A stretch of 64,000 nucleotides of DNA. It comes from Gelidibacter japonicus. GTDB lineage: Bacteria > Bacteroidota > Bacteroidia > Flavobacteriales > Flavobacteriaceae. Made by a program: the position numbers and the translations under genes. Numbering within the stretch: the first letter of the stretch is position 1; every line of letters starts with the position of its first letter. Location of the stretch: the NCBI RefSeq assembly GCF_010725055.1, contig NZ_BJKB01000001.1:434001-498000 (forward strand), given 5' to 3'. Under the pieces are notes generated by a model. The model was given only the letters and a program-made list of their open reading frames with translations, was not told the DNA's origin and searched no databases. Positions 46,321-54,183 of the stretch are shown one piece after another.

Positions 46321-49212
46321 TTAATTAGTGGACCTACCTCCTCCGGCAAACGGGTCCGTGGCATCTTTTCTTTTGAGTAGTTTTTTAACCAATAATAAGA
46401 TTATAATTAGTCCGACAATTCCAACGATTGCCCATAATACATGATTGGTTGATGTTAGCGGTGATGTATTACCAGTAATAATTATACCCGACCAATAATA
46501 AGGATGCTGCAACAACACATCGTCAGCATTTACAGTCAAATACTTAATTTTAGCTTGTCTTAGCGCTTCTTTTTTATCGAGACCTTCACTTAAATTTTTA
46601 TAAAAATCATGCATAATATCTGAGGTGCTCTGATCACTGATTTTCCATAAGGTAGTCACAATAGACGGTACGCCGGCATAATTAAATGCCCTTGCCAAAC
46701 TCAACATACCTTCGCCTTTCTGAAGTTGTCCGAAGCCTGTTTCGCAAGCACTCAACGTGGCCATATCTGCATTAAACGTGTAATTATAGATGTCTTTAAC
46801 ATAAAGCAAGTTCGAATTGGAGCTGTCCTTTGAAAATGCCAGATAAGAATAGTCTGGGTATTCATCATTTGCTGAAGCATGTGTTGCGAAATGAAGTAAA
46901 TTATAGGAATGAACTTCATTTTCTAAATTAGAAATGGTGGCTTCATTGCTCTTAAAAACCTTCGAATTAAAATATTGGGCAATGTTTTCTGCTTCTATCG
47001 TATTATACAAGAGTGGCCCCATATCAGCTCTTTCTTGTTCAATATTTCGGTTGTCCTTAAACGTGGGAGCAAATACCAATAAACGATTGCTTTTTACCTT
47101 TTTGACGTCTTGTTGTTTTTGATATAGCGTGGCTGAATTGGCATAACTCACAGCATGTGTGTGAATTAAAAATGAGGCTTTATCACTGTTTGAAGTTTGT
47201 ACGGCATCAAATGGTATATAGTATAACACATCGTCTGGCAAAATTATCAAATCTGAAGCATGGGTTTTGAGCAAGCCCGGTTCTAAAATAGTTTTATAAA
47301 TAGTATAGCTATCCTCGTAAATTGAATTATCGCTAATATCAAGTTTAGAACTTTTTCTATATAGATTTTTTACGGACGTCTTAATTTCATCATTAAATAA
47401 AAGTTTTAAAAATCCTTTTTTCTGCCCATCTATCACTATTAAGAATAAATGCTTATCAGCGCTCAAATAGCTAAAAAGCGCCTGATTGTGCCCTAACTGC
47501 TGTTGCACCTCCTTAAGTGAAGATACATCAGGGTTATATTTCATAGCATAATAAGTAGCATAGTCCTTTTCTATTTTTCCAATATAATTGTAGTAATTGT
47601 TTTTTATAGTGCTTAATGAATCCGACAGTGATGGGATCTCATCGGGGGAAGCATTGAAAATCTGCTGTTCAAAGTACGAAATAGAGGCTCTGAATTCATG
47701 CCCTTTTACGAGAACTTCATCGGGCACGTTTCCGTATTTTGTTGCTTCAGCATTGCGATGTGCTTCTAACAGCGAAATGCTTTTGCTCTTTTCCATAAAG
47801 TGAAAAGCATCATCAATATAGATAGGATCCTTAGTTGTCTCATATAGTATATAAGCTACTGAAACGGCTGTTTGAAACGAGGGATAGGTCTCATTGATCA
47901 AAAACTGCTTGTCTAACTTGCTTTCAAATTCTGGTCGCAATACATCTAAGGTAACAATGATGGTTTTTGAAGTATTATGGGCCATTTTTAGATAGTTGAC
48001 CTCTTTTGCTTGGTCATGGGCGGTATTTAAGGCTTCTAATTTCTCTCTTAAAATTTTGATGAATGCAGTTTTGTAATCTACTTTCAAAGGATTGGGGTTG
48101 GATTCTAAATCTTTAGAATTAAACTCGTTGTCAAATTGCATCAAAGCCAATTGGTAATACTGTAAACCCTTGTTGATGTTACGCTGTGAGATATAGAGTT
48201 TGCCCAACCTGGCATAGGCGGCAGCAACGTCTTGGTGTTTTTTGTTATTGTGTTTTTTTAAGGCTTTATCAAGGCTATTGTTATAATAAGCGGATGCTTT
48301 TTCATAATTTTTCAGTCCTAAATAACTATCTCCATAAACCAGGTCGAATTCACTTGCATAGGGATTTTCTTCGTATTTATATCCCGTTACTTCGTCCAAT
48401 TTTTGCAGTGCCAAGTCATACCTACCCTGCTCGCTGTAGTTCTTGGCAATCAATAAAAACGACGATAAAATATTATTTTTAAATCGAGGATTATGTTGTT
48501 TCTTTTTATAAAAAGCCAACACTTCTTCTGAGAGACGATTGGCATCATTGAAGTTCTTGGTTGCAGTATACACTTGGGCAAGCAACTTCTTCGAATTATT
48601 GACATCCGACTCCCATTCTGCAATACTGTCTTTATATTTAGTTAAGTGTGCAATATCCCTTTTAAAAGAATAGGAGGCCAATTCGTACTTATTAGTATGG
48701 TGATAGATAAGTCCTAAAAAGCTATATAAACTTGACATCATTGCTAAATCCATAGCAGTACGTTGTTCCACGGGGATAGCATCTATCTTGTCATATAACT
48801 TTTGAAAATATGTTTTTGAATTTGCATATTGTTTGAGCTTGTAGTGATAATTCCCTCTATCAAATAGTAAATAGTCTTTATAGGTTTCTATCTCAGGAAA
48901 ATTAGCTATCCGTTTATCTTCTAAAATAAACCTTTCTTCACGTTCGATATTTTTTTTATAATTTTCTAAATCTAGATAATATCCATTTGCATTGATCAAG
49001 TAAAGAAAACCATTAAAAATGTAGGTTAAATCATTGCTTTTATCGGCCAGTCGAATTGTTTTTTCATAATAGAAATAAGCACTATCTTTATTTGTATAAT
49101 GATTTTTAACGGCTTTGTTAAATGCGTTTTCAATCTCTATTTCAGTGTTTTGGGAAGCGACTTTCTGAATAGAAAAAACGATTAAAATGAGGAATAAAAC
49201 ACTGTATTTCAT
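46321..49212 (-). CDS. Exported TPR-CHAT protease (copy 2)
   Basis: A 963-residue protein with a signal peptide (MKYSVLFLILIVFSIQKVASQ, about 1-20), TPR helices to about 480, a connecting region, and a CHAT domain. Catalytic residues are His778 in LHFATHAS and Cys823 in LSACETGFG, followed by GEGMLSLARAFNYAGVPSIVTTLWKI. A membrane helix (about 925-942) and a basic stretch KKLLKRK come before a glycine-rich end. Its organisation equals that of copy 1, but sequence outside the CHAT domain differs strongly. The start codon lies directly after a terminator hairpin. Confidence 0.88.
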   Translation of the reverse strand: MKYSVLFLILIVFSIQKVASQNTEIEIENAFNKAVKNHYTNKDSAYFYYEKTIRLADKSNDLTYIFNGFLYLINANGYYLDLENYKKNIEREERFILEDKRIANFPEIETYKDYLLFDRGNYHYKLKQYANSKTYFQKLYDKIDAIPVEQRTAMDLAMMSSLYSFLGLIYHHTNKYELASYSFKRDIAHLTKYKDSIAEWESDVNNSKKLLAQVYTATKNFNDANRLSEEVLAFYKKKQHNPRFKNNILSSFLLIAKNYSEQGRYDLALQKLDEVTGYKYEENPYASEFDLVYGDSYLGLKNYEKASAYYNNSLDKALKKHNNKKHQDVAAAYARLGKLYISQRNINKGLQYYQLALMQFDNEFNSKDLESNPNPLKVDYKTAFIKILREKLEALNTAHDQAKEVNYLKMAHNTSKTIIVTLDVLRPEFESKLDKQFLINETYPSFQTAVSVAYILYETTKDPIYIDDAFHFMEKSKSISLLEAHRNAEATKYGNVPDEVLVKGHEFRASISYFEQQIFNASPDEIPSLSDSLSTIKNNYYNYIGKIEKDYATYYAMKYNPDVSSLKEVQQQLGHNQALFSYLSADKHLFLIVIDGQKKGFLKLLFNDEIKTSVKNLYRKSSKLDISDNSIYEDSYTIYKTILEPGLLKTHASDLIILPDDVLYYIPFDAVQTSNSDKASFLIHTHAVSYANSATLYQKQQDVKKVKSNRLLVFAPTFKDNRNIEQERADMGPLLYNTIEAENIAQYFNSKVFKSNEATISNLENEVHSYNLLHFATHASANDEYPDYSYLAFSKDSSNSNLLYVKDIYNYTFNADMATLSACETGFGQLQKGEGMLSLARAFNYAGVPSIVTTLWKISDQSTSDIMHDFYKNLSEGLDKKEALRQAKIKYLTVNADDVLLQHPYYWSGIIITGNTSPLTSTNHVLWAIVGIVGLIIILLLVKKLLKRKDATDPFAGGGRSTN

Positions 49213-49241
49213 AAAAAAGCTCTCATGTAACAGAGAGCTTC
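49213..49241 (-). terminator. Terminator or attenuator touching the CHAT copy 2 start codon
   Basis: On the minus strand GAAGCTCTC pairs with GAGAGCTT across an eight-base loop and runs into TTTTTT, with the CHAT ATG the very next codon. It also lies 24 bases after the stop of the upstream lipoprotein gene, so transcripts from P3 meet it before the CHAT gene. Confidence 0.7.
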
Positions 49242-49265
49242 AATATACGTAAATTTAGTTTATTT

Positions 49266-49892
49266 TTATTTAGAAATGGATATCGGAATTTCTGATGTAA
49301 TCTTTCCTAATTTTCCGATGTTCGAACTGATTTGTAAATGGCCACTCCCTTCTAACCTGGTTTCAAATAGCACGACCATCTGACCTTCGTCATTTTTTAT
49401 TGTTTCGGTTTTTGTGTCCATGCTATTGTTTTTAAAATCTGCGATTTCCATGTGGAATTCCTTAAAACTATCTTCAAGGATTATTCCCGCAATATTTGAC
49501 AGATCTCTTTTTGGATCACAATTGGAAACATCCAGACAACCTTTAGGAGGAAACTTGATTGGCATGTCGGGTAATTTTAATAAAAACTCCATAAATCCAT
49601 TTAGCCTTCGTTCCTCCTTTTGAATCCTTTCTAACTTTTCGACCGCAGATTTGTCACCTTTTTCAATGGCAATTAAAATATCCTCTTTTTCTTTTTTCAA
49701 GGTATTGATTTTGCTAACAGTACTGAGATAGTGTATTTCGCGTTCATACAAATACTCATTTGCTTCTTGTGTGCTTCTATTCGATTTCAATTCGGATACC
49801 CCCATCTCAGGGACATCCATTTCATCTTGTGACGTACAAGTAAAAATCATGAATAGACTAAGTACTAACGGGATGACAGTTATGTTTTTCAT
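49266..49892 (-). CDS. Lipoprotein with coiled coil, upstream of CHAT copy 2
   Basis: A 208-residue exported protein with a signal peptide and lipobox-like MIFTC (Cys at about 19). A charged, coiled-coil-like helix covers about residues 45-95 (EREIHYLSTVSKINTLKKEKEDI and on). The C-terminal half has a CLDVSNC pair of cysteines that could form a disulfide, then a beta-rich end GHLQISSNIGKLGKITSEIPISI. No named family. Promoter motif P3 lies just upstream, and the CHAT gene follows after a terminator. Confidence 0.68.
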   Translation of the reverse strand: MKNITVIPLVLSLFMIFTCTSQDEMDVPEMGVSELKSNRSTQEANEYLYEREIHYLSTVSKINTLKKEKEDILIAIEKGDKSAVEKLERIQKEERRLNGFMEFLLKLPDMPIKFPPKGCLDVSNCDPKRDLSNIAGIILEDSFKEFHMEIADFKNNSMDTKTETIKNDEGQMVVLFETRLEGSGHLQISSNIGKLGKITSEIPISISK

Positions 49893-49915
49893 TTTTTATA
49901 AAGATTTATTTCTCA

Positions 49916-49944
49916 TTAGTCTTTCTGCTTCCAAAAATGTTAAC
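49916..49944 (-). promoter_or_regulatory. P3: GTTAAC-N18-ACTAA motif upstream of the lipoprotein / CHAT copy 2 unit
   Basis: On the minus strand GTTAAC (complement of 49939-49944) and ACTAA (complement of 49916-49920) are 18 bases apart, followed by TGAGAAAT. The lipoprotein ATG lies 24 bases beyond ACTAA, close to the distance at P1 (28). All three copies have AAT before GTTAAC or at least AT, and share ACTAA-W-G-R-N-R-AAT as the second box region. Confidence 0.6.
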
Positions 49945-50200
49945 ATTTTTCTTCTTAAGAATCATTTTCTGGGTGTACAAAGGGCTACTGATCATTCCCT
50001 TGGAAGATTAAAGCTTTGAGCATGTTCTTTACATGAGTTTTTAGTTTTCATTTCGAATTAAATTTATATCAGAAAGGGATATAAATGATAGAACAATGTA
50101 CAGTTTGTAGAAAAAACTGTATAGTTGGTAGTATTTCTTACTTATAAAAGTCAGAAGCTAAAACCTTATTCTTCAGCTATCTCAAATGATTGAAGCATTA

Positions 50201-51046
50201 TTACGAATTTTTAAGTTTGTTCTGTAACCGTGCAATAGTTTGCTTATATGAACCCATTTCGATTAACGAATCGGCAAGAAGTATTAAGCTATCTTTTTGA
50301 TAAATCGTTTTGAGATAACGTTTCGTACTCGAGCAGTGGCACCTGTCAGAAGGATTCTTTCGGGCTGGTTGCTGATGCACATTGCTGTCAATTGTTTTTA
50401 TTTCAATCTCTAAATTCCGCTTAATATGAATCCGAGAATTATAATAATCAGCGAAGTCATAAAAAACGGTTCTTTACTTTTATAAATATCTGAAATTAAA
50501 TTCCAACAATACACATAAATAAAAATCGGAATCATAAATCCCAAATAAACGAAGTCCTTTTCAATTGTCAAATCCACTCCAGCAAAAATCCAAAACATCC
50601 GCAAAAGAAAAAGTAATGTTCCGAATAAAATCCAAATTGGATTAATTTGAGCCATTCTTAATCTTATAGTTTTTTTCCTGATGGACGCAAAAGGTTTGCT
50701 CATCCACAAATAGGTTGTAAAACAAAATGAAAATCCAACGGATGCAAAACCAATTAAAGTCAGATAATAAATAGAAAATTCATAACTATAGTAGTTCGAC
50801 CAGCTTAAGTCCGCGATAACTTCTCCAACATTACACATCTTTAAAATTACCCGAAATAGAATATTAAACACTATGCTGAATCCGATTCCGATTGCAATTC
50901 CGCTATAAAATCGGAATTTTCCAATTTCGTTTATTGTGAAGTCAGATTTAAGTTTTTTCAATTCAGCGTATTGTTTGGTCAAATGTTCTACAACTAAAAG
51001 ATACACAAAATACAGATTGAAAAATAAAAACACGGCATTGCATCAT
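50201..51046 (-). pseudogene. 5' relic of a third TPR-CHAT gene, split by an insertion
   Basis: Two pieces align in order with the start of CHAT copy 1. Piece A (about 50995-51046) reads MMQCRVFIFQSVFCVSF against MMRCLVFVFLSIFWLSF of copy 1. Piece B (about 50201-50320) reads IYQKDSLILLADSLIEMGSYK against IYRKDALTILADSLTKEGSYK, and then ends at stops. The sequence upstream of piece A also matches the leader of copy 1. Between the pieces sits a membrane-protein gene of about 670 bases. Everything downstream, including the CHAT domain, is gone. Confidence 0.75.
50410..51033 (-). CDS. Multi-pass membrane protein inserted in the CHAT relic
   Basis: A 207-residue protein with about five hydrophobic helices (for example FYSGIAIGIGFSIVFNILF, FSIYYLTLIGFASVGFSFCF, PIWILFGTLLFLLRMFWIFA, LGFMIPIFIYVYCW, IIIILGFILSGI). 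The only available upstream start is GTG at 51033, which lies inside the old CHAT signal-peptide codons read in another frame. The gene may therefore have lost its own start and borrowed one, or the true start is further in. No family recognised. It is unlike the exported proteins around it. Confidence 0.55.
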   Translation of the reverse strand: MFLFFNLYFVYLLVVEHLTKQYAELKKLKSDFTINEIGKFRFYSGIAIGIGFSIVFNILFRVILKMCNVGEVIADLSWSNYYSYEFSIYYLTLIGFASVGFSFCFTTYLWMSKPFASIRKKTIRLRMAQINPIWILFGTLLFLLRMFWIFAGVDLTIEKDFVYLGFMIPIFIYVYCWNLISDIYKSKEPFFMTSLIIIILGFILSGI

Positions 51047-51201
51047 GAGTTTGTTTAAACCACTTATATTTAAATAATTAACTCATGAAATACGGATTCA
51101 CCCGACTGTCTTCAAGTCCAATTCCCATTAATTTTCTGTAAAGACCACAAATGGCCAATCCAAATATTAGCCATTTTTCCAATTTTAAACTTGCTTTCAT
51201 A

Positions 51202-51954
51202 TTAATCTACAAGTTTATATAATACAGGCTTACTCGGCGTGGCATCATTCACAAAAGGAGCAATTTGTAAATTCAGTAAATAACTGCCATCTTCTATTTT
51301 GTTCTTAACATAGATGAATTCTGTGATGGTACAATCCATCCTTCTCTCGCCATCAAAATCCCAGAAGGCTTTATGTGAGAGCAGTTTTCCACCATCGTGT
51401 TCCCGATCCACACTTGGCAAATCTATCAACAAATGCTTGATACCTTTCTCTTTGATGAATACCATGGCCTCTTCGGTCAAATAGGCCCAATTGGTTTCAG
51501 AATAATGTCGACTTTTTTTGTTTTTCGTATTGGGCAGGGTACGAATGACCAATGCTTCAGGCGTTTTATCTTGTAATAATATTTCTATTTGTTGCTTGGA
51601 AATAACCGTGTCCTTCATAAAGTTTTCCGGAGCGACAGAAATCAATTCCGCAGTAAAGAAAAACTGTTTTAAATTTTTATTGATAGAGTGAAATTCCTCC
51701 GTAATGTGTCCAATACACTCAGTATGTGTCCCATGAGCGTGGGGATTGAAATAAATATTGTTAAAATTGACCGCACCACCCGCTTTTACATTTCCAATCC
51801 AATCGCGTGTTTTAACCGGTTCAATTTTTGGGTTGTCAATATACCACGCATTCACGTTGTCTTGGGTTGCACGCAGGGGAATTGAAATATCAAGTGGTTG
51901 TGATAAATCTATCTCGTAAGTATTTGACTGGTATTGTATGGTTGTTTTCATCAT
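51202..51954 (-). CDS. Cyclase-family metal-dependent hydrolase (kynurenine-formamidase-like)
   Basis: A 250-residue cytosolic protein of the cyclase family. The metal-binding motif is PHAHGTHTECIGH at about residues 72-84 (family pattern HxGTHxDxPxH, with Glu in place of Asp). Other markers are IDLSQPLDISIPL at the start, KHLLIDLPSVDREHDGG, and a late FIYVKNKIEDGSYLLNLQIAPF. The family includes arylformamidases and other amide or ester hydrolases; the substrate is not evident here. It starts with MMKT; either Met may be used. It is separated from the RAYT gene by REP-like palindromes. Confidence 0.83.
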   Translation of the reverse strand: MMKTTIQYQSNTYEIDLSQPLDISIPLRATQDNVNAWYIDNPKIEPVKTRDWIGNVKAGGAVNFNNIYFNPHAHGTHTECIGHITEEFHSINKNLKQFFFTAELISVAPENFMKDTVISKQQIEILLQDKTPEALVIRTLPNTKNKKSRHYSETNWAYLTEEAMVFIKEKGIKHLLIDLPSVDREHDGGKLLSHKAFWDFDGERRMDCTITEFIYVKNKIEDGSYLLNLQIAPFVNDATPSKPVLYKLVD

Positions 51955-51985
51955 TTTACTTGTATTTCAATTTTTTTTATCACTT

Positions 51986-52038
51986 AGCCCTCTTAGGTTT
52001 TTAAACCCTGAGAGGGCTGGGTTCGAACCCCTGAGAGG
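51986..52038. repeat. REP-like palindromes on the 3' side of the RAYT gene
   Basis: AGCCCTCTTAGGTTT pairs with AAACCCTGAGAGGGCT (51986-52018). It is followed by a second small palindrome, GGGTTCGAACCC, and another CTGAGAGG. The CTCT-AGG-TTT core is the same as in the palindromes at 52698 and 5428. They lie directly after the transposase stop codon and could also end transcription. Confidence 0.7.
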
Positions 52039-52047
52039 CCTTAAAAA

Positions 52048-52665
52048 TCACTCCAAAATTAAAGAGTTAATATCTTCAAAATCTTGATTCCTGGAATGAT
52101 ATATTTTAAAATTCGGCAAATCGTCAAACAGCTCAATGACGTCATTTTTTAATATATAAGTTGACTTAGATGATAGGATGGAATGGTTAGAAGACCTTTT
52201 ATAATCTGAAATTGTATCCACTAATCGGTGATGAACAGGATTATTATGGATATAAAAAATCAATTTTCTGAAATAATCCTGAGAAGATACTATTTTTCTT
52301 TTGAAAGGTTTTTCAAACACGCTTCCGGTTCGGTCATACTTTTTATTTACAGCTTGTGTGTAAGCATTGAACAGATGTGAAAATTGCTTTGACGGATTAA
52401 CTTTTTCTATGTTTATTCTAATGTTCGTGGAATAATGTAATTGTTCTATCTTGATTTCATCAAGTTCTCTAATCCTGATTAAAAAATGAAAGTGGTTTTT
52501 TAGCAAGCACCAACAATAAGTATCTGCTACAGGATAAATATACTTTAGATAGAGTGAAAGAAAATATCTGTAATTTTCTTCATCAAAGAAAATAGCATCA
52601 CCATTGTTTCCCCTATTATAAATAGGGTAATAATGACCGAATTGTATTTTATCTAATGACGCCAT
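52048..52665 (-). CDS. REP-associated tyrosine transposase (RAYT, Y1 family)
   Basis: A 205-residue Y1 transposase of the RAYT group. Visible features are the opening HYYPIYNRGNNGDAIFFDEENYRYFLSLY, the metal-binding pair in KNHFHFLIRIRE (family HuH motif), and the catalytic-tyrosine region DYFRKLIFYIHNNPVHHRLV (Tyr in YIHNNPVxH). RAYTs are single-copy, usually domesticated, and process the REP palindromes that surround them. Related palindromes flank the gene on both sides. Length is complete and no break is visible. Confidence 0.85.
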   Translation of the reverse strand: MASLDKIQFGHYYPIYNRGNNGDAIFFDEENYRYFLSLYLKYIYPVADTYCWCLLKNHFHFLIRIRELDEIKIEQLHYSTNIRINIEKVNPSKQFSHLFNAYTQAVNKKYDRTGSVFEKPFKRKIVSSQDYFRKLIFYIHNNPVHHRLVDTISDYKRSSNHSILSSKSTYILKNDVIELFDDLPNFKIYHSRNQDFEDINSLILE

Positions 52666-52697
52666 ATTATTTAAAACGCTCTCAAAACTCTCTCCAA

Positions 52698-52730
52698 AAC
52701 TCTCTCAGGGTTTGAAACCCTGAGGGAGTT
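52698..52730. repeat. REP-like palindrome on the 5' side of the RAYT gene
   Basis: AACTCTCTCAGGGTTT pairs with AAACCCTGAGGGAGTT with one mismatch. Shorter CTCTC(C)AAAACTCTC copies precede it (52678-52697) and a CTGAGAGAGTT follows (52736-52746). It shares the core of the palindromes at 51986 and 5428. Confidence 0.7.
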
Positions 52731-52755
52731 ATCTCCTGAGAGAGTTATCTTTTCT

Positions 52756-53922
52756 TTAATTCAACATAAATAAATCAGAAGCTATGCCATCACTCAAAAA
52801 CTTACCTTTTTTGGTGACTAGCAATTTGCCATCGTCAAGATACAATAATTGTTCAATAATATGTTTTTGGGATTGCTCCAGCAGATAGGTTTTGTATTTT
52901 TCTCCGAATTCCTGCTCTACTTTTTCCAAGGAAACACCCCAAATGGTTCGCAATCCTGTCATCACATATTCATTGTATTTATCAGTTGTAGAAAGGGTTT
53001 CTGTTTCTATGGGAAGTATATTCTTTTCTAAAGAATTGATGTATTTTGAATTATTTCTAACGTTCCAACTACGATGTTTCCCGTCAAAAGAATGTGCCGA
53101 AGGTCCAATGCCCAAATACGGTTTGCCTTGCCAATAGGCTGAATTGTTTCTGCTGAAATACTCTGGTTTTCCAAAATTGGAAAGTTCGTAATGTATAAAG
53201 CCAGCATCTCGCAATTTTTCAATCATGATGTGAAATTGCTCTTGCGCCAAATCATCATCCACATTTTTAATGATGCCTTTTTTAATAAAGTTAGCTAATG
53301 CGGTTTTGGGCTCCACGGTCAAGGCATAACTTGAAATATGGGGAATGTTGAATGCTAAGACGGTCTCGATATTTTGAATCCAGCGTTCGTTGCTCATACC
53401 GGGAATGCCGTAAATTAAGTCGATGGAAATATTATCGAAGTGTTTGGTGGCTTCTTCCAAACATTTTTTTGCTTCTTCTGAATTGTGTGCGCGATTCATC
53501 AGTTTTAAGTCTTCCTCAAAAAAGGATTGGATGCCGATGGAAAGGCGGTTGATACCGATGGTTTTGTAATCGTGGAAAATTGTTAGGGGACGCACTTCGG
53601 CTGGGTTCAATACGATCGAATCACTAATAAGATCATCGGGGTTGGCTTCAATCGTAATTTCTGGACTTTCAGAAACCTCATAATTTTTGTAAACTTCATC
53701 AATCAAAAATCTTAACTCATCAATCGACAATAAACTTGGGGTACCGCCACCAAAATAGATGGTTTCAACTATTCGGTTTTTGAATTCATCGTTTCGCAAC
53801 ACCAATTCTTTAGCCAAGGCATTGACCAATTCATCTTTTTTCTTTAAGGAGGTCGAAAAATGGAAGTCGCAGTAGTGACAGGCCTGTTTGCAAAATGGGA
53901 TGTGGATGTAGATGCCAGACAT
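52756..53922 (-). CDS. hemW: HemW-like radical SAM heme chaperone
   Basis: A 388-residue radical SAM protein of the HemW/HemN-like group. The cluster motif is HIPFCKQACHYCDFH (CxxxCxxC at about 11-18), preceded by GIYIHIPF. Other landmarks are VETIYFGGGTPSLL, ITIEANPDD, GINRLSIGIQSF, IDLIYGIPGM and HYELSNFGKP. HemW delivers heme rather than oxidising coproporphyrinogen; older databases call it oxygen-independent coproporphyrinogen oxidase. The length is normal. It shares its strand with ruvC but a repetitive 260-base stretch lies between them. Confidence 0.9.
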   Translation of the reverse strand: MSGIYIHIPFCKQACHYCDFHFSTSLKKKDELVNALAKELVLRNDEFKNRIVETIYFGGGTPSLLSIDELRFLIDEVYKNYEVSESPEITIEANPDDLISDSIVLNPAEVRPLTIFHDYKTIGINRLSIGIQSFFEEDLKLMNRAHNSEEAKKCLEEATKHFDNISIDLIYGIPGMSNERWIQNIETVLAFNIPHISSYALTVEPKTALANFIKKGIIKNVDDDLAQEQFHIMIEKLRDAGFIHYELSNFGKPEYFSRNNSAYWQGKPYLGIGPSAHSFDGKHRSWNVRNNSKYINSLEKNILPIETETLSTTDKYNEYVMTGLRTIWGVSLEKVEQEFGEKYKTYLLEQSQKHIIEQLLYLDDGKLLVTKKGKFLSDGIASDLFMLN

Positions 53923-54183
53923 GATAACGATTTACGATTGATGATTTACGATTAAGGACTTACGACCTGCCCGAACGCACCGTTTTTGGGACGGGCGGGT
54001 TAACGTTTTACGAAAATAAAAAAGCTATTCCACAAAGTTGCACAAAGGAGCACGAAGTTTCACAAAGGATTAAAATAGAATAAAACAGAAGGTCGCCAAC
54101 TGCGGACTGCAAACTGTCAACTGCGGACTGATGACTGCCTACTGATGACTGATGACTGATGACTGCCTACTGCCAACTGCCAA
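53923..54183. repeat. Short imperfect direct repeats between hemW and ruvC
   Basis: From about 54090 to 54185 the sequence is built of units such as ACTGATG, ACTGCCTACTG and GCGGACTG, repeated imperfectly; 53930-53965 carries ATTTACGATT copies. It is low-complexity noncoding DNA of the kind seen between other genes here (compare 24840-24910). No hairpin array or spacer structure. Confidence 0.6.

Noticed and set aside
40064-49212. TPR-CHAT proteins as a type III-E CRISPR (Craspase) component
   Set aside because: No CRISPR array or gRAMP/Cas7-11 gene is in the window, and both proteins have signal peptides and membrane anchors.
52018-52030. GGGTTCGAACCC resembling a tRNA T arm
   Set aside because: No acceptor, D or anticodon arm surrounds it; it belongs to the REP-like palindromes.
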